Origin: Bacteroidota bacterium
Lineage (GTDB): Bacteria; Bacteroidota; Bacteroidia; Flavobacteriales_D; Sanyastnellaceae
Direction: 5' to 3'
DNA: 42,292 nt
Assembly (NCBI GenBank): GCA_027622975.1
Contig: JAQBVN010000020.1
Span: 1-42,292, forward strand
The translations under genes and the position numbers were made by a program. The notes beneath the pieces were generated by a model that did not search any database, had not been told where the DNA came from, and saw only the letters and a program-made list of their open reading frames with translations. Shown here one piece after another: positions 23,870 through 32,388 of the stretch; the first letter of the stretch is position 1; every line of letters starts with the position of its first letter.

Positions 23870-24291
23870 TCCGAGGGGTTTTCAAACACCAAATGCCCAC
23901 CATACCCTGCCACTTGGACTGTGACTTTCCTCACGAAAGGGCGGTGTTTTTCTTGCACGATGTATTTGGGGTTCACCATCACGTCGAAGTCGGTTCCTTT
24001 CAAGGCTTTGTGGATGGCGGCTTTGCGTTCTTTGGCTCCCGGCCCTCGCTGGAAAATCATGCCCGGGTATTCAGCAAACTCACGGTCCCCAAATCGGAAC
24101 ACGCCAAGGATGGTCTTGGTTTGCGAAACAGCCTGCAAGGTCTGTGTGGTATCGACAACCACGTGTGCTTTGACGGGCTCGATGGCCAACAAGGCTGCGC
24201 CTTGGGCCAATTGGGTGCTTCTCACGGTAGAGGTGGTGCACCCTGACACCAACGCCACCAACAAACCCCAAACCAGTGAAATTCGTTTCAT
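23866..24291 (-). CDS. Lipoprotein of unknown function
   Basis: A 141-residue lipoprotein precursor with lipobox LVSGC (C18). The mature part includes TKTILGVFRFGDREFAEYPG and a pattern of alternating strands ending KVTVQVAGYGGHLVF; the ALKGTDFDVMVNPKYIVQEK segment recalls a Bacteroidota lipoprotein group in which a residue block DMIVxPRY precedes two beta strands. It should face the periplasm or be attached to the outer membrane. It is the first gene of the operon with the putative barrel and the ATP-grasp enzyme. Box TACCTTTC (24297-24304, minus strand) ends five bases before the ATG. No enzymatic motif is visible. Confidence 0.75.
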   Translation of the reverse strand: MKRISLVWGLLVALVSGCTTSTVRSTQLAQGAALLAIEPVKAHVVVDTTQTLQAVSQTKTILGVFRFGDREFAEYPGMIFQRGPGAKERKAAIHKALKGTDFDVMVNPKYIVQEKHRPFVRKVTVQVAGYGGHLVFENPSE

Positions 24292-24329
24292 GGCCTGAAA
24301 GGTAGCGCCAGCGTGTGCATCTTGGGGCT

Positions 24330-25046
24330 GTGAAATCTCTCGAATTGTTCTTGTTGTTGTTTCCAGCCTTGTTCATGGTGGGTTTGACTTGGGCCTTGAA
24401 GCGCTGGCCCCCAAACGCCATCAATCAAGCCTATGGCTACCGTACCCGACGAAGCATGGCCAACCAAGAATCTTGGGATCATGCCCAAAGGCGATCCACA
24501 TCGTTGATCAAACATTGGACGCTCTGGATGGTGTGTTGGACGCCATGTGTAGGATGGCGATGGGGGATCGGGAATGGGGTGTTAATTGCCAGCGGATTGA
24601 TGACCTTGGGTGTTTTGCTACCCTTGTTTTTTGTGGAAAGGGAACTTCGGCTTGGTCCTCCATACAAGGCTCAAGGAAGTTTGGCGTTGTGGACTTGGGG
24701 TCTTACCACTTGCTTCGTCTTCTCCGTCCTTCGACCAATCACCCATGAGGGGTATGAACCAGAACGAACTGAGATTGGAACCCTCGTTTCGTTCCAATGG
24801 AGCGAAACCAGCCAAGATGTGTTTCTTCGGCTTCGAAATGACCCTTGCCATTACTACATCAACCGAGGCCTAGGCATGGGTTTGGACACCACCGCTTGGA
24901 GGCGTGAGTTGATTGGGTGCGAGATCCAATTGGACGTGGTCGACCGACCTGCAGGTTTCAACTGGTTTGGAAAGGTAGGTCCCGTCCGAGGTGTGATTGT
25001 CGCAGGTGATACGCTCTATCGCACAGGACACGTGCGAAATCCTTAA
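24330..25046 (+). CDS. SdpI-family membrane protein
   Basis: A membrane protein of about 238 residues with four hydrophobic segments in the first 130. NAINQAYGYRTRRSMANQESWDHAQ (about 29-53) is the SdpI/YhfL signature (YGYRTxxSMxNxxxWxxAN). SdpI proteins protect against the SDP toxin in Bacillus; Bacteroidota homologues are mostly uncharacterised. The C-terminal 110 residues form a hydrophilic beta-rich domain, apparently outside the membrane (QDVFLRLRNDPCHYYINRG), that standard SdpI proteins lack. There is no ATG: GTG 24330 gives VKSLELFLLLFP as the first helix, and GTG 24315 would add five residues. Its stop overlaps the desaturase stop. Divergent from the lipoprotein operon with 38 bases between starts. 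Confidence 0.72.
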   Translation: MKSLELFLLLFPALFMVGLTWALKRWPPNAINQAYGYRTRRSMANQESWDHAQRRSTSLIKHWTLWMVCWTPCVGWRWGIGNGVLIASGLMTLGVLLPLFFVERELRLGPPYKAQGSLALWTWGLTTCFVFSVLRPITHEGYEPERTEIGTLVSFQWSETSQDVFLRLRNDPCHYYINRGLGMGLDTTAWRRELIGCEIQLDVVDRPAGFNWFGKVGPVRGVIVAGDTLYRTGHVRNP

Positions 25047-26143
25047 GAAGCGATTTGGGGAGAACGTCCGAGTGCGTAAAGCATCCGGGTGTGTCTTCCG
25101 ATGGCCTGCCAATAGGTCGTGGAGGATCGGTACGGAATCCCAAATTCCTCAGCAGTTTTTCTGACAATGGGAGCAATTTTGGCCAAATGAATGTGGCTCA
25201 TCTGTGGGAACAAGTGGTGCTCAATCTGGTGATTCAAGCCTCCACATAGCCAAGTCAGCAAGCGGCTTCCAGTACCAAAATTGCATGTCGTCAGCAGTTG
25301 ATGGGTCAAAGGGTCCACATCGAGCACGGCTCCCTTTTCAGCAGGATGGTAGTCGTGTTCCTCCATGACATGGGCAGGTTGAAATATGATGGCAAGAATG
25401 AAGCCCGCCACAATTTGCATGAGAACCCACCCGAGAATGATTTGAAACCAATGGACGCCACTCAGCCACATGGGTAGGACCATGACATAGGTGAAGTACA
25501 CACTTTTGGTGAATGCAAGTGAAGTCGACAGCTGTGCCACAGAAGTGCCTGCCGGGCGGATCAAATCTTTGCGATGGTAACGTCTCAGTTGCAACCAATC
25601 TTTTGCGACCATCCAAAACAGGGTCATGAGTGAATAGAACCCCCACGAATAAATGTGCTGGAAGCGATGCCACCAATAACGAGGCTTCAGAGGGCTGAAG
25701 CGCATCAAAGGATGCATGTCAATGTCTTCATCCAGGCCGTCGACATTGGTGAAGGTGTGATGCAGCACGTTGTGCTGGATTTTCCAGATGGCTGCGTTTC
25801 CCCCGACCAAGTCGAGGATGCGACCCACCCAAACGTTGATCCATTTTTTGTCGCTGTACGCATCGTGATTGGCGTCGTGCATCACGTTGAGTCCGATGCC
25901 GGCCAATCCCAATCCCATGATGAACTCTGCGACCCAGAACAACCAACCGCTTCCTACAAATCCCCAGGTAATCAGTGCCCACGGCAAGAAGTACAGGGAA
26001 ATCATCAACCCTGTTTTCAGGTGAAGCCGCCAATCTCCCTTTCGGCTTAAATTTTTCTCAGTGAAATAGGCGTCCACCCGCGCCCGGAGCGTCTTTGTAA
26101 AATCCGTGGTGTCTCGGCTGTACCGAATTGCTGGAATCTTCAT
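25043..26143 (-). CDS. Membrane fatty-acid desaturase (acyl-lipid, front-end type without cytochrome b5)
   Basis: This 366-residue integral membrane di-iron enzyme inserts a double bond in acyl chains. Three histidine boxes are present: HDANH (89-93), HNVLHH (124-129) and the QxxHH-type HQIEHH (305-310). Residues 45-110 and 165-255 contain the four membrane segments. The QIEHH third box is typical of delta-5/delta-6 front-end desaturases and of related bacterial enzymes; no cytochrome b5 domain is fused, so an external electron donor is needed. The start ATG 26143 is favoured by TATTTTG on the minus strand (26149-26155), which ends five bases before it. It lies 75 bases downstream of typA. 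It probably helps adjust membrane fluidity. Confidence 0.92.
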   Translation of the reverse strand: MKIPAIRYSRDTTDFTKTLRARVDAYFTEKNLSRKGDWRLHLKTGLMISLYFLPWALITWGFVGSGWLFWVAEFIMGLGLAGIGLNVMHDANHDAYSDKKWINVWVGRILDLVGGNAAIWKIQHNVLHHTFTNVDGLDEDIDMHPLMRFSPLKPRYWWHRFQHIYSWGFYSLMTLFWMVAKDWLQLRRYHRKDLIRPAGTSVAQLSTSLAFTKSVYFTYVMVLPMWLSGVHWFQIILGWVLMQIVAGFILAIIFQPAHVMEEHDYHPAEKGAVLDVDPLTHQLLTTCNFGTGSRLLTWLCGGLNHQIEHHLFPQMSHIHLAKIAPIVRKTAEEFGIPYRSSTTYWQAIGRHTRMLYALGRSPQIAS

Positions 26144-26218
26144 CTGGCCAAAATACCTCCTGATTCCCCTTTCAGAATTCCCTCTTTGCAAAGAAGAGCA
26201 GGGAGTTTTGCACAGGGC

Positions 26219-28000
26219 TCAGCCAAAAGGTGACTTGGGCTTTGGAATCTTTCGGACCCTCAAGGATTTGGGGGTCACCTCGAGGTACTCGTCGTCGTTG
26301 ATGAATTCCATGAATTCCTCCAAGGATAGCTTTTTGGCAGGGGCAATCCGAAGTCCTTTGTCAGCGCCCGATGCGCGCATGTTCGTCAACTTTTTCCCTT
26401 TGATCAAGTTGAGCTCCATGTCCGTGTCACGAGAGGATTCACCCACCACTTGGCCAGCATAAATGTCATCTCCTGGGTCAATGAAAAAGGTGCCCCGGTC
26501 TTGCAGTCGGTCAATTTCATAGGCCCGGGCTTGTCCAGTTTCCATGCTCACCAGTGAACCCGTGCTTCGGGTTGCCAAGTCCCCAGCGTACGGTTCGTAA
26601 CCATCAAAACGGTGCGTCATGACAGCTTCACCTGCTGTGGCTGTCAATACTTGATTTCTCAATCCTATCAACCCGCGAGAAGGGATTCGGAATTCGAGGT
26701 GCTGCAAATCTCCTTTGGCCTCCATCACTTGGAGCATCCCTTTTCTCATCATCACCAATTCCGTGGCCTTGCCTGCGGCACCTTCGGGAACATCGATTAC
26801 CAGGTGTTCAAAAGGTTCATGCCGTGTGCCTTCAATGTCTTTGAACAGCACTTGCGGCTTGCCGATTTGCAATTCATAGCCTTCGCGGCGCATTGTCTCA
26901 ATCAAGACGCTCAGGTGCAAAATCCCTCGTCCATAGACATTCCAGCGGTCTTCGCTGTCCGTGGCCTCCACGCGAAGGGCAAGATTTTTTTGAAGTTCGG
27001 CATCGAGGCGCTCTCGGATGTGGCGGCTCGTCAAGTAGTCACCATCCTTGCCCAAGAAAGGGGAGGTGTTGATGGTGAAAAGCAGACTCATGGTTGGTTC
27101 GTCCACAGCAATCCGCTCCATGGCTTCAGGGGCTTCGAGGTCGGCGACTGTGTCACCAATTTCAAACCCTTCCATCCCCGTAATGGCGCAGAGGTCACCG
27201 CTGCGAACTTGGTCCACTTTCTCTTTGCCTAAACCGGAGAACACAAACAATTCTTTGGCACGAACTTTTTTCATTCCATGGGCCGTGCAAAGGGTGTAGT
27301 CCTTGTTGGCATGCAAATCACCGCGATACAAGCGTCCAATGGCAATTCGACCCGTGTATTTGCTGTAGTCGAGCGACGTGATTTGGAGTTGTGGTGTTCC
27401 TTCAACGTAGGGCGCCTCGGGCACATGTTCAAGGATGACGTCGAGCAGATGACTCACATCTGAAGTGGGAGATTGCCAATCTTCAGCCATCCAGCCATTC
27501 TTGGCAGATCCAAAGACAGTGGGAAAGTCCAATTGGTCTTCTGTCGCTCCCAGATTGAACATGAGGTCAAACACTTGTTCCTGCACCAAATCGGGGGTGC
27601 AGTTTTCCTTGTCCACCTTGTTCACCACAACGATGGGTTTCAGCCCCAATTCGATGGCTTTGCCCAGCACAAACCGCGTCTGAGGCATCGGCCCCTCGAA
27701 GGCATCCACCAAGAGCAACACAGCATCGGCCATCTTCAACACCCGCTCGACTTCACCTCCGAAGTCGGCGTGGCCTGGGGTGTCGATCAAGTTGATCTTC
27801 ACACCTTTCCATGCAGCGCTGACGTTCTTCGCGAGGATGGTGATGCCACGCTCTCGCTCGAGGTCGTTGTTGTCCAGAATCAGTTCTCCGGTGTCTTTGC
27901 GGTCGTCGACGACGTTGCACTGGTGAATGATCTTGTCGACGAGGGTGGTTTTCCCGTGGTCGACGTGGGCGATGATGGCCACGTTGCGGATTCCGCTCAT
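26219..28000 (-). CDS. typA: Translational GTPase TypA/BipA
   Basis: At 593 residues this matches the usual TypA length. The P-loop is HVDHGKTT (12-19), G3 is [11 protein letters not shown], and NKVDKE supplies G4. Domain II, two EF-G-like alpha/beta domains and the TypA-specific C-terminal domain (ending [14 protein letters not shown]) follow. It binds 70S ribosomes or 50S subunits and is needed for growth in cold or stress, assisting large-subunit assembly. The start ATG 28000 is clear ([16 protein letters not shown]). A GACCTTTG box sits about 20 bases upstream. It is divergent from the PEGA lipoprotein gene, with 79 bases between the starts. Confidence 0.97.
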   Translation of the reverse strand: MSGIRNVAIIAHVDHGKTTLVDKIIHQCNVVDDRKDTGELILDNNDLERERGITILAKNVSAAWKGVKINLIDTPGHADFGGEVERVLKMADAVLLLVDAFEGPMPQTRFVLGKAIELGLKPIVVVNKVDKENCTPDLVQEQVFDLMFNLGATEDQLDFPTVFGSAKNGWMAEDWQSPTSDVSHLLDVILEHVPEAPYVEGTPQLQITSLDYSKYTGRIAIGRLYRGDLHANKDYTLCTAHGMKKVRAKELFVFSGLGKEKVDQVRSGDLCAITGMEGFEIGDTVADLEAPEAMERIAVDEPTMSLLFTINTSPFLGKDGDYLTSRHIRERLDAELQKNLALRVEATDSEDRWNVYGRGILHLSVLIETMRREGYELQIGKPQVLFKDIEGTRHEPFEHLVIDVPEGAAGKATELVMMRKGMLQVMEAKGDLQHLEFRIPSRGLIGLRNQVLTATAGEAVMTHRFDGYEPYAGDLATRSTGSLVSMETGQARAYEIDRLQDRGTFFIDPGDDIYAGQVVGESSRDTDMELNLIKGKKLTNMRASGADKGLRIAPAKKLSLEEFMEFINDDEYLEVTPKSLRVRKIPKPKSPFG

Positions 28001-28065
28001 AAGGGGTGGTTTTGCGGGCGCAAAGGTCGTTCATCACTTCGCAGCAGCCCTCATGGTTGTGGCAT

Positions 28066-28073
28066 TAAATTTG
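28066..28073 (+). promoter_or_regulatory. Bacteroidota -7 box TAAATTTG
   Basis: An exact TAnnTTTG match lying six bases before ATG 28080 of the PEGA lipoprotein gene, again giving a leaderless or almost leaderless message. Confidence 0.55.
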
Positions 28074-28079
28074 TCCATC

Positions 28080-28886
28080 ATGGTTTCTATGACTTTCTCC
28101 CCTCGATTTCAAAACCTCACACGCATCGTGTTGGTGGCAAGTTTCTTATTGCCTGCTTGCGCCAGCAGCGTGCGGATTTCTTCCTCTCCGAGTCAGGCGG
28201 ACGTTTATGCGGATGGTCATTACATCGGCCAAACTCCGGTGCGCCACCGCGATGCGAAGATCAGTGGAACAAACCTCGACCTGCGGTTGGAAAAGGAGGG
28301 CTACGAAGTATTGGAAACCCAAATATCAAAGGATGCCCGTATCAATGTGAGGGCACTACTCGGCAGCATGTTTGTGATTCCATTGGCCTGGATTTTGGCC
28401 TATCCGAGAAGCAGGAATTACGTCATGAAACCCCTGGGGCAGCAGGTGGTTCCGATGCAGTTGCGGGACGACGATGTCTTGGTGGAAGTCCAAACGAACG
28501 AAGCTCTTGGCTCTGATATCTTCGTTGTCTCGTTGGACAACTCTCCCTGTCAGAGTTCGTCGACGAACTCGGTGCTTGAGGCTGCCGTGGGGATTCGGTT
28601 GATGAGGGCGTTCCGAGTGTTGGAGCGGAGAGAGCTTGACGTAGTCAGCTCGGAGCAACGGCGAAACATGGCAGGACTTCACGACGAATCGAGCATTGTT
28701 GAAGCAGGCAAATTGTCTGGTGCTCGAGGTGTTGTACTTGTGAGCAGAACCTGCGAACAGCGTTCGACTCTGACATCCATGCGGTTTGTCGATTGCGAAA
28801 CCGGTGCACTTCATTGGGCGGTCCTGGCCAAGGACCAGCCTCTCGACGCAGTGGTCAGCGAACTGCTCAATCGTCTCAAACCATGA
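28080..28886 (+). CDS. PEGA-domain lipoprotein
   Basis: A 268-residue precursor with lipobox LPAC (C27). The first mature domain (about 30-80) is a PEGA repeat (VRISSSPSQADVYADGHYIGQTPV), followed by a hydrophobic stretch (about 90-105, FVIPLAWILAYPRS) that may be a membrane hairpin. The C-terminal part (about 125-268, VVSLDNSPCQSSS, LDVVSSEQRRNM, ARGVVLVSRTCEQ) looks like a CsgG/curli-type or stress-lipoprotein fold that senses or scaffolds at the envelope. PEGA domains often bind peptidoglycan or other cell-surface ligands. ATG 28089 is an alternative start. The frame after the TGA stays open for 42 more codons, discussed separately. Confidence 0.75.
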   Translation: MVSMTFSPRFQNLTRIVLVASFLLPACASSVRISSSPSQADVYADGHYIGQTPVRHRDAKISGTNLDLRLEKEGYEVLETQISKDARINVRALLGSMFVIPLAWILAYPRSRNYVMKPLGQQVVPMQLRDDDVLVEVQTNEALGSDIFVVSLDNSPCQSSSTNSVLEAAVGIRLMRAFRVLERRELDVVSSEQRRNMAGLHDESSIVEAGKLSGARGVVLVSRTCEQRSTLTSMRFVDCETGALHWAVLAKDQPLDAVVSELLNRLKP

Positions 28887-28958
28887 AACCTGTCTCTCGG
28901 ATTCATCAAAGTTGGGCTCGTGTTGGTGCTGGCCATTGTGCTTGGTTGGGTTGAGCAA

Positions 28959-28986
28959 GCATGCCGGGGCCGTTTCCCCGACATGC
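28959..28986. terminator. Strong GC-rich hairpin between convergent genes
   Basis: GCATG-C-CGGGG pairs with CCCCG-A-CATGC, a stem of ten base pairs with one mismatch and a six-base loop. No T tract follows on either strand, so it may be an attenuator or a rho-dependent stop rather than an intrinsic terminator. Confidence 0.45.
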
Positions 28987-29023
28987 CGCTTTCACCAATT
29001 CGCGCCACGTCCTGATCTCATCC

Positions 29024-29065
29024 GCCGTTCCTGATTCGTCGTTCCTGATCCGCCGTCCCTGTTCA
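29024..29065. repeat. Three imperfect 14-base tandem repeats
   Basis: Copies at 29024-29037, 29038-29051 and 29052-29065 share the core GCCGTTCCTGATYC with one to three changes. A diverged fourth unit may precede them (29010-29023). The last copy contains the TrpB2 stop codon. Confidence 0.75.
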
Positions 29066-30427
29066 GGCGGGTACGGGCGTGTCGAGTTGCGCAAGCGAAG
29101 CTGCAATCTCTGCGTCGCTGAGTTCGTGATGCTCCAGCTCCCCGCGCAGGTACGTTTCGTACGCGCCCAAGTCGAAGTGGCCGTGACCGCATAAGTGGAT
29201 CAAAATCACGTCGTCCTTGCCCTCTTTTTTGCAACGTTCCGCCTCGGCAAAGGCCGTCGCCAGGGCGTGGCACGTCTCCGGCGCAGGCAGAATGCCTTCG
29301 CACCGCGCAAACGTGACGCCCGCCTCGAAGCATTCGAGCTGACTGTGCGCCCGGGCCTCAATCAAGTTGTCCTTGAGCAATTGGCTGACGACCACGCCGG
29401 CGCCGTGGTAGCGCAGCCCGCCCGCGTGGATGGGGGCAGGGACGAAGTTGTGCCCGAGGGTGTACATGGGCAGGAGCGGGGTCATGCCCACGGTGTCGCC
29501 AAAGTCGTACCGGAACTGCCCGCGCGTGAGTTTGGGGCACGAGGTCGGTTCGCTCGCGATGCATCGGATGTTGGAGCCTTCGGTCAAGTTCTTGCCCAAG
29601 AAGGGGAACGAGAGCCCGGCGAAGTTGGAGCCGCCGCCAAACGGCGCAATCACCACGTCCGGCATTTCCCCGGCCTTTTCCATCTGCTTCACGGCCTCCT
29701 GGCCGACCACGGTTTGGTGCAACAAGACGTGGTTCAAAACAGAGCCGAGCGCGTATTTCGCGTCCGGATCCTGCGCGGCCACTTCCACGGCTTCGCTGAT
29801 GGCGATTCCGAGGCTTCCCGGGGAGTTGGGGTCGGCAGCCAAGATGCCTTGGCCTGCCTGGGTGAGCCGCGTGGGTGAGGCGTGGACGGTGGCGCCGTAC
29901 GTGTTCATGAGGGTCTTGCGGTACGGCTTCTGATTGTAAGAGAGCTTGACCATGAACACCTCGCACTCCAACCCAAATTGCGCGCACGCAAACGACAACG
30001 CCGAGCCCCACTGGCCCGCCCCGGTTTCTGTCACAATCTTTTTCGTGCCCTCCATCTTGTTGTAATAGGCCTGGGCCAGTGCCGTGTTGGGCTTGTGCGA
30101 CCCGCTGGGGCTCACGCCTTCGTACTTGTAATAGATGCGCGCCGGCGTGTCGAGGTGTTTTTCGAGGTCGTGGGCTCGGAACAGTGGCGTGGGCCTGTAC
30201 TTGAGGTACTTGTCTCGAACCTCTTCGGGGATCTCAACAAGCCGGTCCGAAGACATTTCCTGGGCAATCAGGGCCTGTGGAAAAAGGGGGCCAAGCATCT
30301 CGGGGCCGATCGGTTCGTGGGTGCCCGGATGCAAAGGCGGCAAGGGTTTGTTGGGCATGTCCGCCACAACGTTGTAGTAATGGGTGGGGAGCTCACGCTC
30401 CTCCAGGGTGAATTTGTGCTGTCGCAT
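29063..30427 (-). CDS. TrpB2-type tryptophan synthase beta-like enzyme
   Basis: A PLP enzyme of 454 residues, longer at the N-terminus than canonical TrpB (about 400), which together with HKFTLEERELPTHYYNV places it in the TrpB2 clade. The PLP lysine is K112 in SGSHKPN, and APFGGGSNFAG is the phosphate-binding loop. TrpB2 makes tryptophan from indole (or phosphoserine) and serine without a tightly bound alpha subunit. No other trp gene lies nearby, so it may salvage indole or deaminate serine. Its codon use is more GC-rich than that of the genes on either side. The start was set at MRQHKF; the frame extends 12 codons further. Its stop overlaps a 14-base tandem repeat. Confidence 0.93.
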   Translation of the reverse strand: MRQHKFTLEERELPTHYYNVVADMPNKPLPPLHPGTHEPIGPEMLGPLFPQALIAQEMSSDRLVEIPEEVRDKYLKYRPTPLFRAHDLEKHLDTPARIYYKYEGVSPSGSHKPNTALAQAYYNKMEGTKKIVTETGAGQWGSALSFACAQFGLECEVFMVKLSYNQKPYRKTLMNTYGATVHASPTRLTQAGQGILAADPNSPGSLGIAISEAVEVAAQDPDAKYALGSVLNHVLLHQTVVGQEAVKQMEKAGEMPDVVIAPFGGGSNFAGLSFPFLGKNLTEGSNIRCIASEPTSCPKLTRGQFRYDFGDTVGMTPLLPMYTLGHNFVPAPIHAGGLRYHGAGVVVSQLLKDNLIEARAHSQLECFEAGVTFARCEGILPAPETCHALATAFAEAERCKKEGKDDVILIHLCGHGHFDLGAYETYLRGELEHHELSDAEIAASLAQLDTPVPA

Positions 30428-30461
30428 GGCGATCAGGTTTTGGGTAGAAAAATGGATGAAC

Positions 30462-30489
30462 AAAAAAGGCCTCCCGACATGGGAGGCCT
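30462..30489 (-). terminator. Rho-independent terminator upstream of the TrpB2 gene
   Basis: On the minus strand AGGCCTCCC (30489-30481) and GGGAGGCCT (30475-30467) form a nine-pair stem with a five-base loop, followed by a run of T (30466-30462). It ends transcription coming from the decarboxylase gene. The 213 bases between it and that gene (30490-30703) contain no convincing gene. Confidence 0.85.
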
Positions 30490-30703
30490 AGTGATTTCGA
30501 GGGGAGAAACCTGCCCTTGGACAGGCTACGGACTCAACGCCATCGGGTACACGCGCGCCACATGTCGGATGTGATCATCGACATGCGCCACCACCAACAC
30601 TGCACTGGAGTCATCGAGCGCAACACGTCATCTACGGTGATTGTGCGTGTTTGGACGTAAGTCATATCCCAAACATAATCGGACGGTACATCAAAACCAA
30701 GCG
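30490..30703 (-). other. Unassigned stretch between decarboxylase stop and its terminator
   Basis: The 214 bases between the decarboxylase stop and the terminator hold no start-to-stop gene that I trust. On the minus strand one frame (30526-30627) encodes DDSSAVLVVAHVDDHIRHVA, which looks protein-like but has no ATG/GTG at its head and stops at TGA upstream. A second frame (ending 30534) reads DVPSDYVWDMTYVQTRTITV up to the same place. A single frameshift would join them. It could be the remnant of a decayed gene, or a long 3' UTR / small RNA ending in the strong terminator. Confidence 0.35.
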
Positions 30704-32167
30704 TTATCCTTCCTTTTTCAACGCAGAGGAAACAAAGCGTTCCAATTCGTTCAGGAGTTGCTCCAAATCGGCCATCTCTGTCAAGGGGTTCATGAACGTG
30801 CATCGAAGCCACTCTTTGCCTCGGAATTGAGTTGCAACCACATAGCCAGAGCCTCCGTTCAAATAGGCTTTGCGCAACTCGGAAACTGAAATGTGGGGGT
30901 CGGCTGGCCTGAAGCAAACGATGTTGGCCTGTGGCTGCATGGCCAATTCCCAGTTGGGACGGTCATCCACGAGCCCTGCAAAGGCTTGGGCTAGGGCCCA
31001 CAACCGATCCACAAGTTCGCCCCATAGTTCCCAGCTGTAAGCCGCTCTGACGGCTGCCAGTCTTGTACTGAGCATGCGTTTGGTGCACTCAAAGGTTCGT
31101 TTGCCCGTGTCCCACCAATCATGGCCCTCAGGCGCTGCCCACAGGTACTCGGCCTGCTGGACAAAGGGCAAAAAGCTCCATTCCTGAGACCTGTAAAACA
31201 CGCCCGTGCACAAGGCGGGAAGACCGCAGAGCTTGTGGAAGTCCATCACAACACTGTCAGCGAGTTGGATGCCTCGGATCAAGTGGGCGTGCTTGGCGCT
31301 AAAAGCAGCCGGAGCCCCATGGGCGCCGTCCACGTGGAACCAAACCCTTTGACTTGATGCCCATTTTCCAAGAGCATCCAGCGGATCGAAGGCCCCAGAA
31401 CTTGTGGTGCACGCGCTGCCCACAACAGCCAATAGGATTCGTCCGTCAGCCTCGCACTCCTTGGCACGACGGTCCAAATCATGGATGAGCATCCTGTGAT
31501 TCTCGTCCGTTGCAACCTTCACCACAGCCTGTTGGCCCCAACCTAACAGTCGGACGGCACGATCCACGCAGTAGTGTGCCTGTTCAGACACCAGGACAGC
31601 CACAGGAGGAGCGCCAGCGACGCCTTCTGACCACCAGTGTTCGCCCCTGCGTTGGCTCAAGTGCTGCTGTGCTGCCAACAGGGCCACAAGGTTTCCGAGT
31701 GTTCCTCCATGACAAAGAATTCCGCCACAATCCGCGGGCAATCCCAATCTTTGTCCCAGTTCGTTCATCAACACCTCTTCAAGAGCGGCATTGGAGGGAC
31801 CCATTTCAAAAATGGCTTGTCCATTGTTGAGTAGGTCGGTCCACGCCCCAACCCACGCTTGCATCGGGAAAGGGACGGCGACCTGATGCCCCATGTATCT
31901 CGGATCGTGCAGAAGGTTGGAACGAAGCGTGGTCTCTGTCAGAACGTCTTGCCAGCTTTGCATCGATGGAAGCACGTTTTCCCAGTGTTTTCGCTCATCT
32001 TGAGGCAAATGGCCTGGATAGGACGAGGGGGCTTGACGACGCTGGGCTTCGTCCAAAACATGGGCCAGGGCATCCACCATGGCGTGACCATCTCGTCGAA
32101 ATGTCTCCACATCGTAGGCTCGGGCCAAGGCAGGGGTCAAGGGAGGGAGGATGGGATTGGATGGCAT
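30704..32167 (-). CDS. PLP-dependent group II amino-acid decarboxylase
   Basis: A 487-residue member of the aromatic-L-amino-acid / diaminobutyrate / glutamate decarboxylase superfamily. The PLP lysine is K312 in MDFHKLCGLP; the cofactor-binding HVDGAHG is at 278-284; H199 (SEQAHYC) stacks on the ring and SACTTSSGAFD (251-261) supplies phosphate contacts. Length and order fit the family. The substrate cannot be read from sequence: aromatic amino acids, L-2,4-diaminobutyrate or cysteine sulfinate are candidates. Position next to TrpB2 could suggest tryptophan or indole amines, but a terminator separates the two. Start ATG 32167 follows a region with a 15-base duplication. It has no signal peptide. 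Confidence 0.9.
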   Translation of the reverse strand: MPSNPILPPLTPALARAYDVETFRRDGHAMVDALAHVLDEAQRRQAPSSYPGHLPQDERKHWENVLPSMQSWQDVLTETTLRSNLLHDPRYMGHQVAVPFPMQAWVGAWTDLLNNGQAIFEMGPSNAALEEVLMNELGQRLGLPADCGGILCHGGTLGNLVALLAAQQHLSQRRGEHWWSEGVAGAPPVAVLVSEQAHYCVDRAVRLLGWGQQAVVKVATDENHRMLIHDLDRRAKECEADGRILLAVVGSACTTSSGAFDPLDALGKWASSQRVWFHVDGAHGAPAAFSAKHAHLIRGIQLADSVVMDFHKLCGLPALCTGVFYRSQEWSFLPFVQQAEYLWAAPEGHDWWDTGKRTFECTKRMLSTRLAAVRAAYSWELWGELVDRLWALAQAFAGLVDDRPNWELAMQPQANIVCFRPADPHISVSELRKAYLNGGSGYVVATQFRGKEWLRCTFMNPLTEMADLEQLLNELERFVSSALKKEG

Positions 32168-32180
32168 GACCGGTGACGAT

Positions 32181-32210
32181 GAGTGATGGGGTCAGGAGTG
32201 ATGGGGTCAG
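32181..32210. repeat. Perfect 15-base tandem duplication
   Basis: GAGTGATGGGGTCAG occurs twice head to tail (32181-32195 and 32196-32210), 13 bases before the decarboxylase ATG on the minus strand. It may sit in its leader. Confidence 0.9.
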
Positions 32211-32333
32211 ACGTGCAAACTCATGGAACATCAACAAGACGCAACGAAGCTACCTCTGTTTGGGCATGACCCAACAGGAACGAATGGCGAGAGGCTCGGG
32301 TCTCAAAGAATGGGGATTGAAATCGACCACCTA

Positions 32334-32366
32334 GAAAAGGAAAACGCCCGACCCTAGGGCCGGACG
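32334..32366 (-). terminator. Rho-independent terminator after the DUF4139 gene
   Basis: On the minus strand the arms CGTCCGGCCC and GGGTCGGGCG (32366-32345) form a GC-rich stem with two mismatches around CTAG, followed by TTTTCCTTTT. It lies 22 bases after the DUF4139 stop. Confidence 0.75.
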
Positions 32367-32388
32367 CTTGCCAAATCAAAGATTTCGG

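Noticed and set aside
27473-28516. A 347-codon open frame over the typA start and PEGA gene
   Set aside because: It is antisense to typA and out of frame with the lipoprotein, both well supported.
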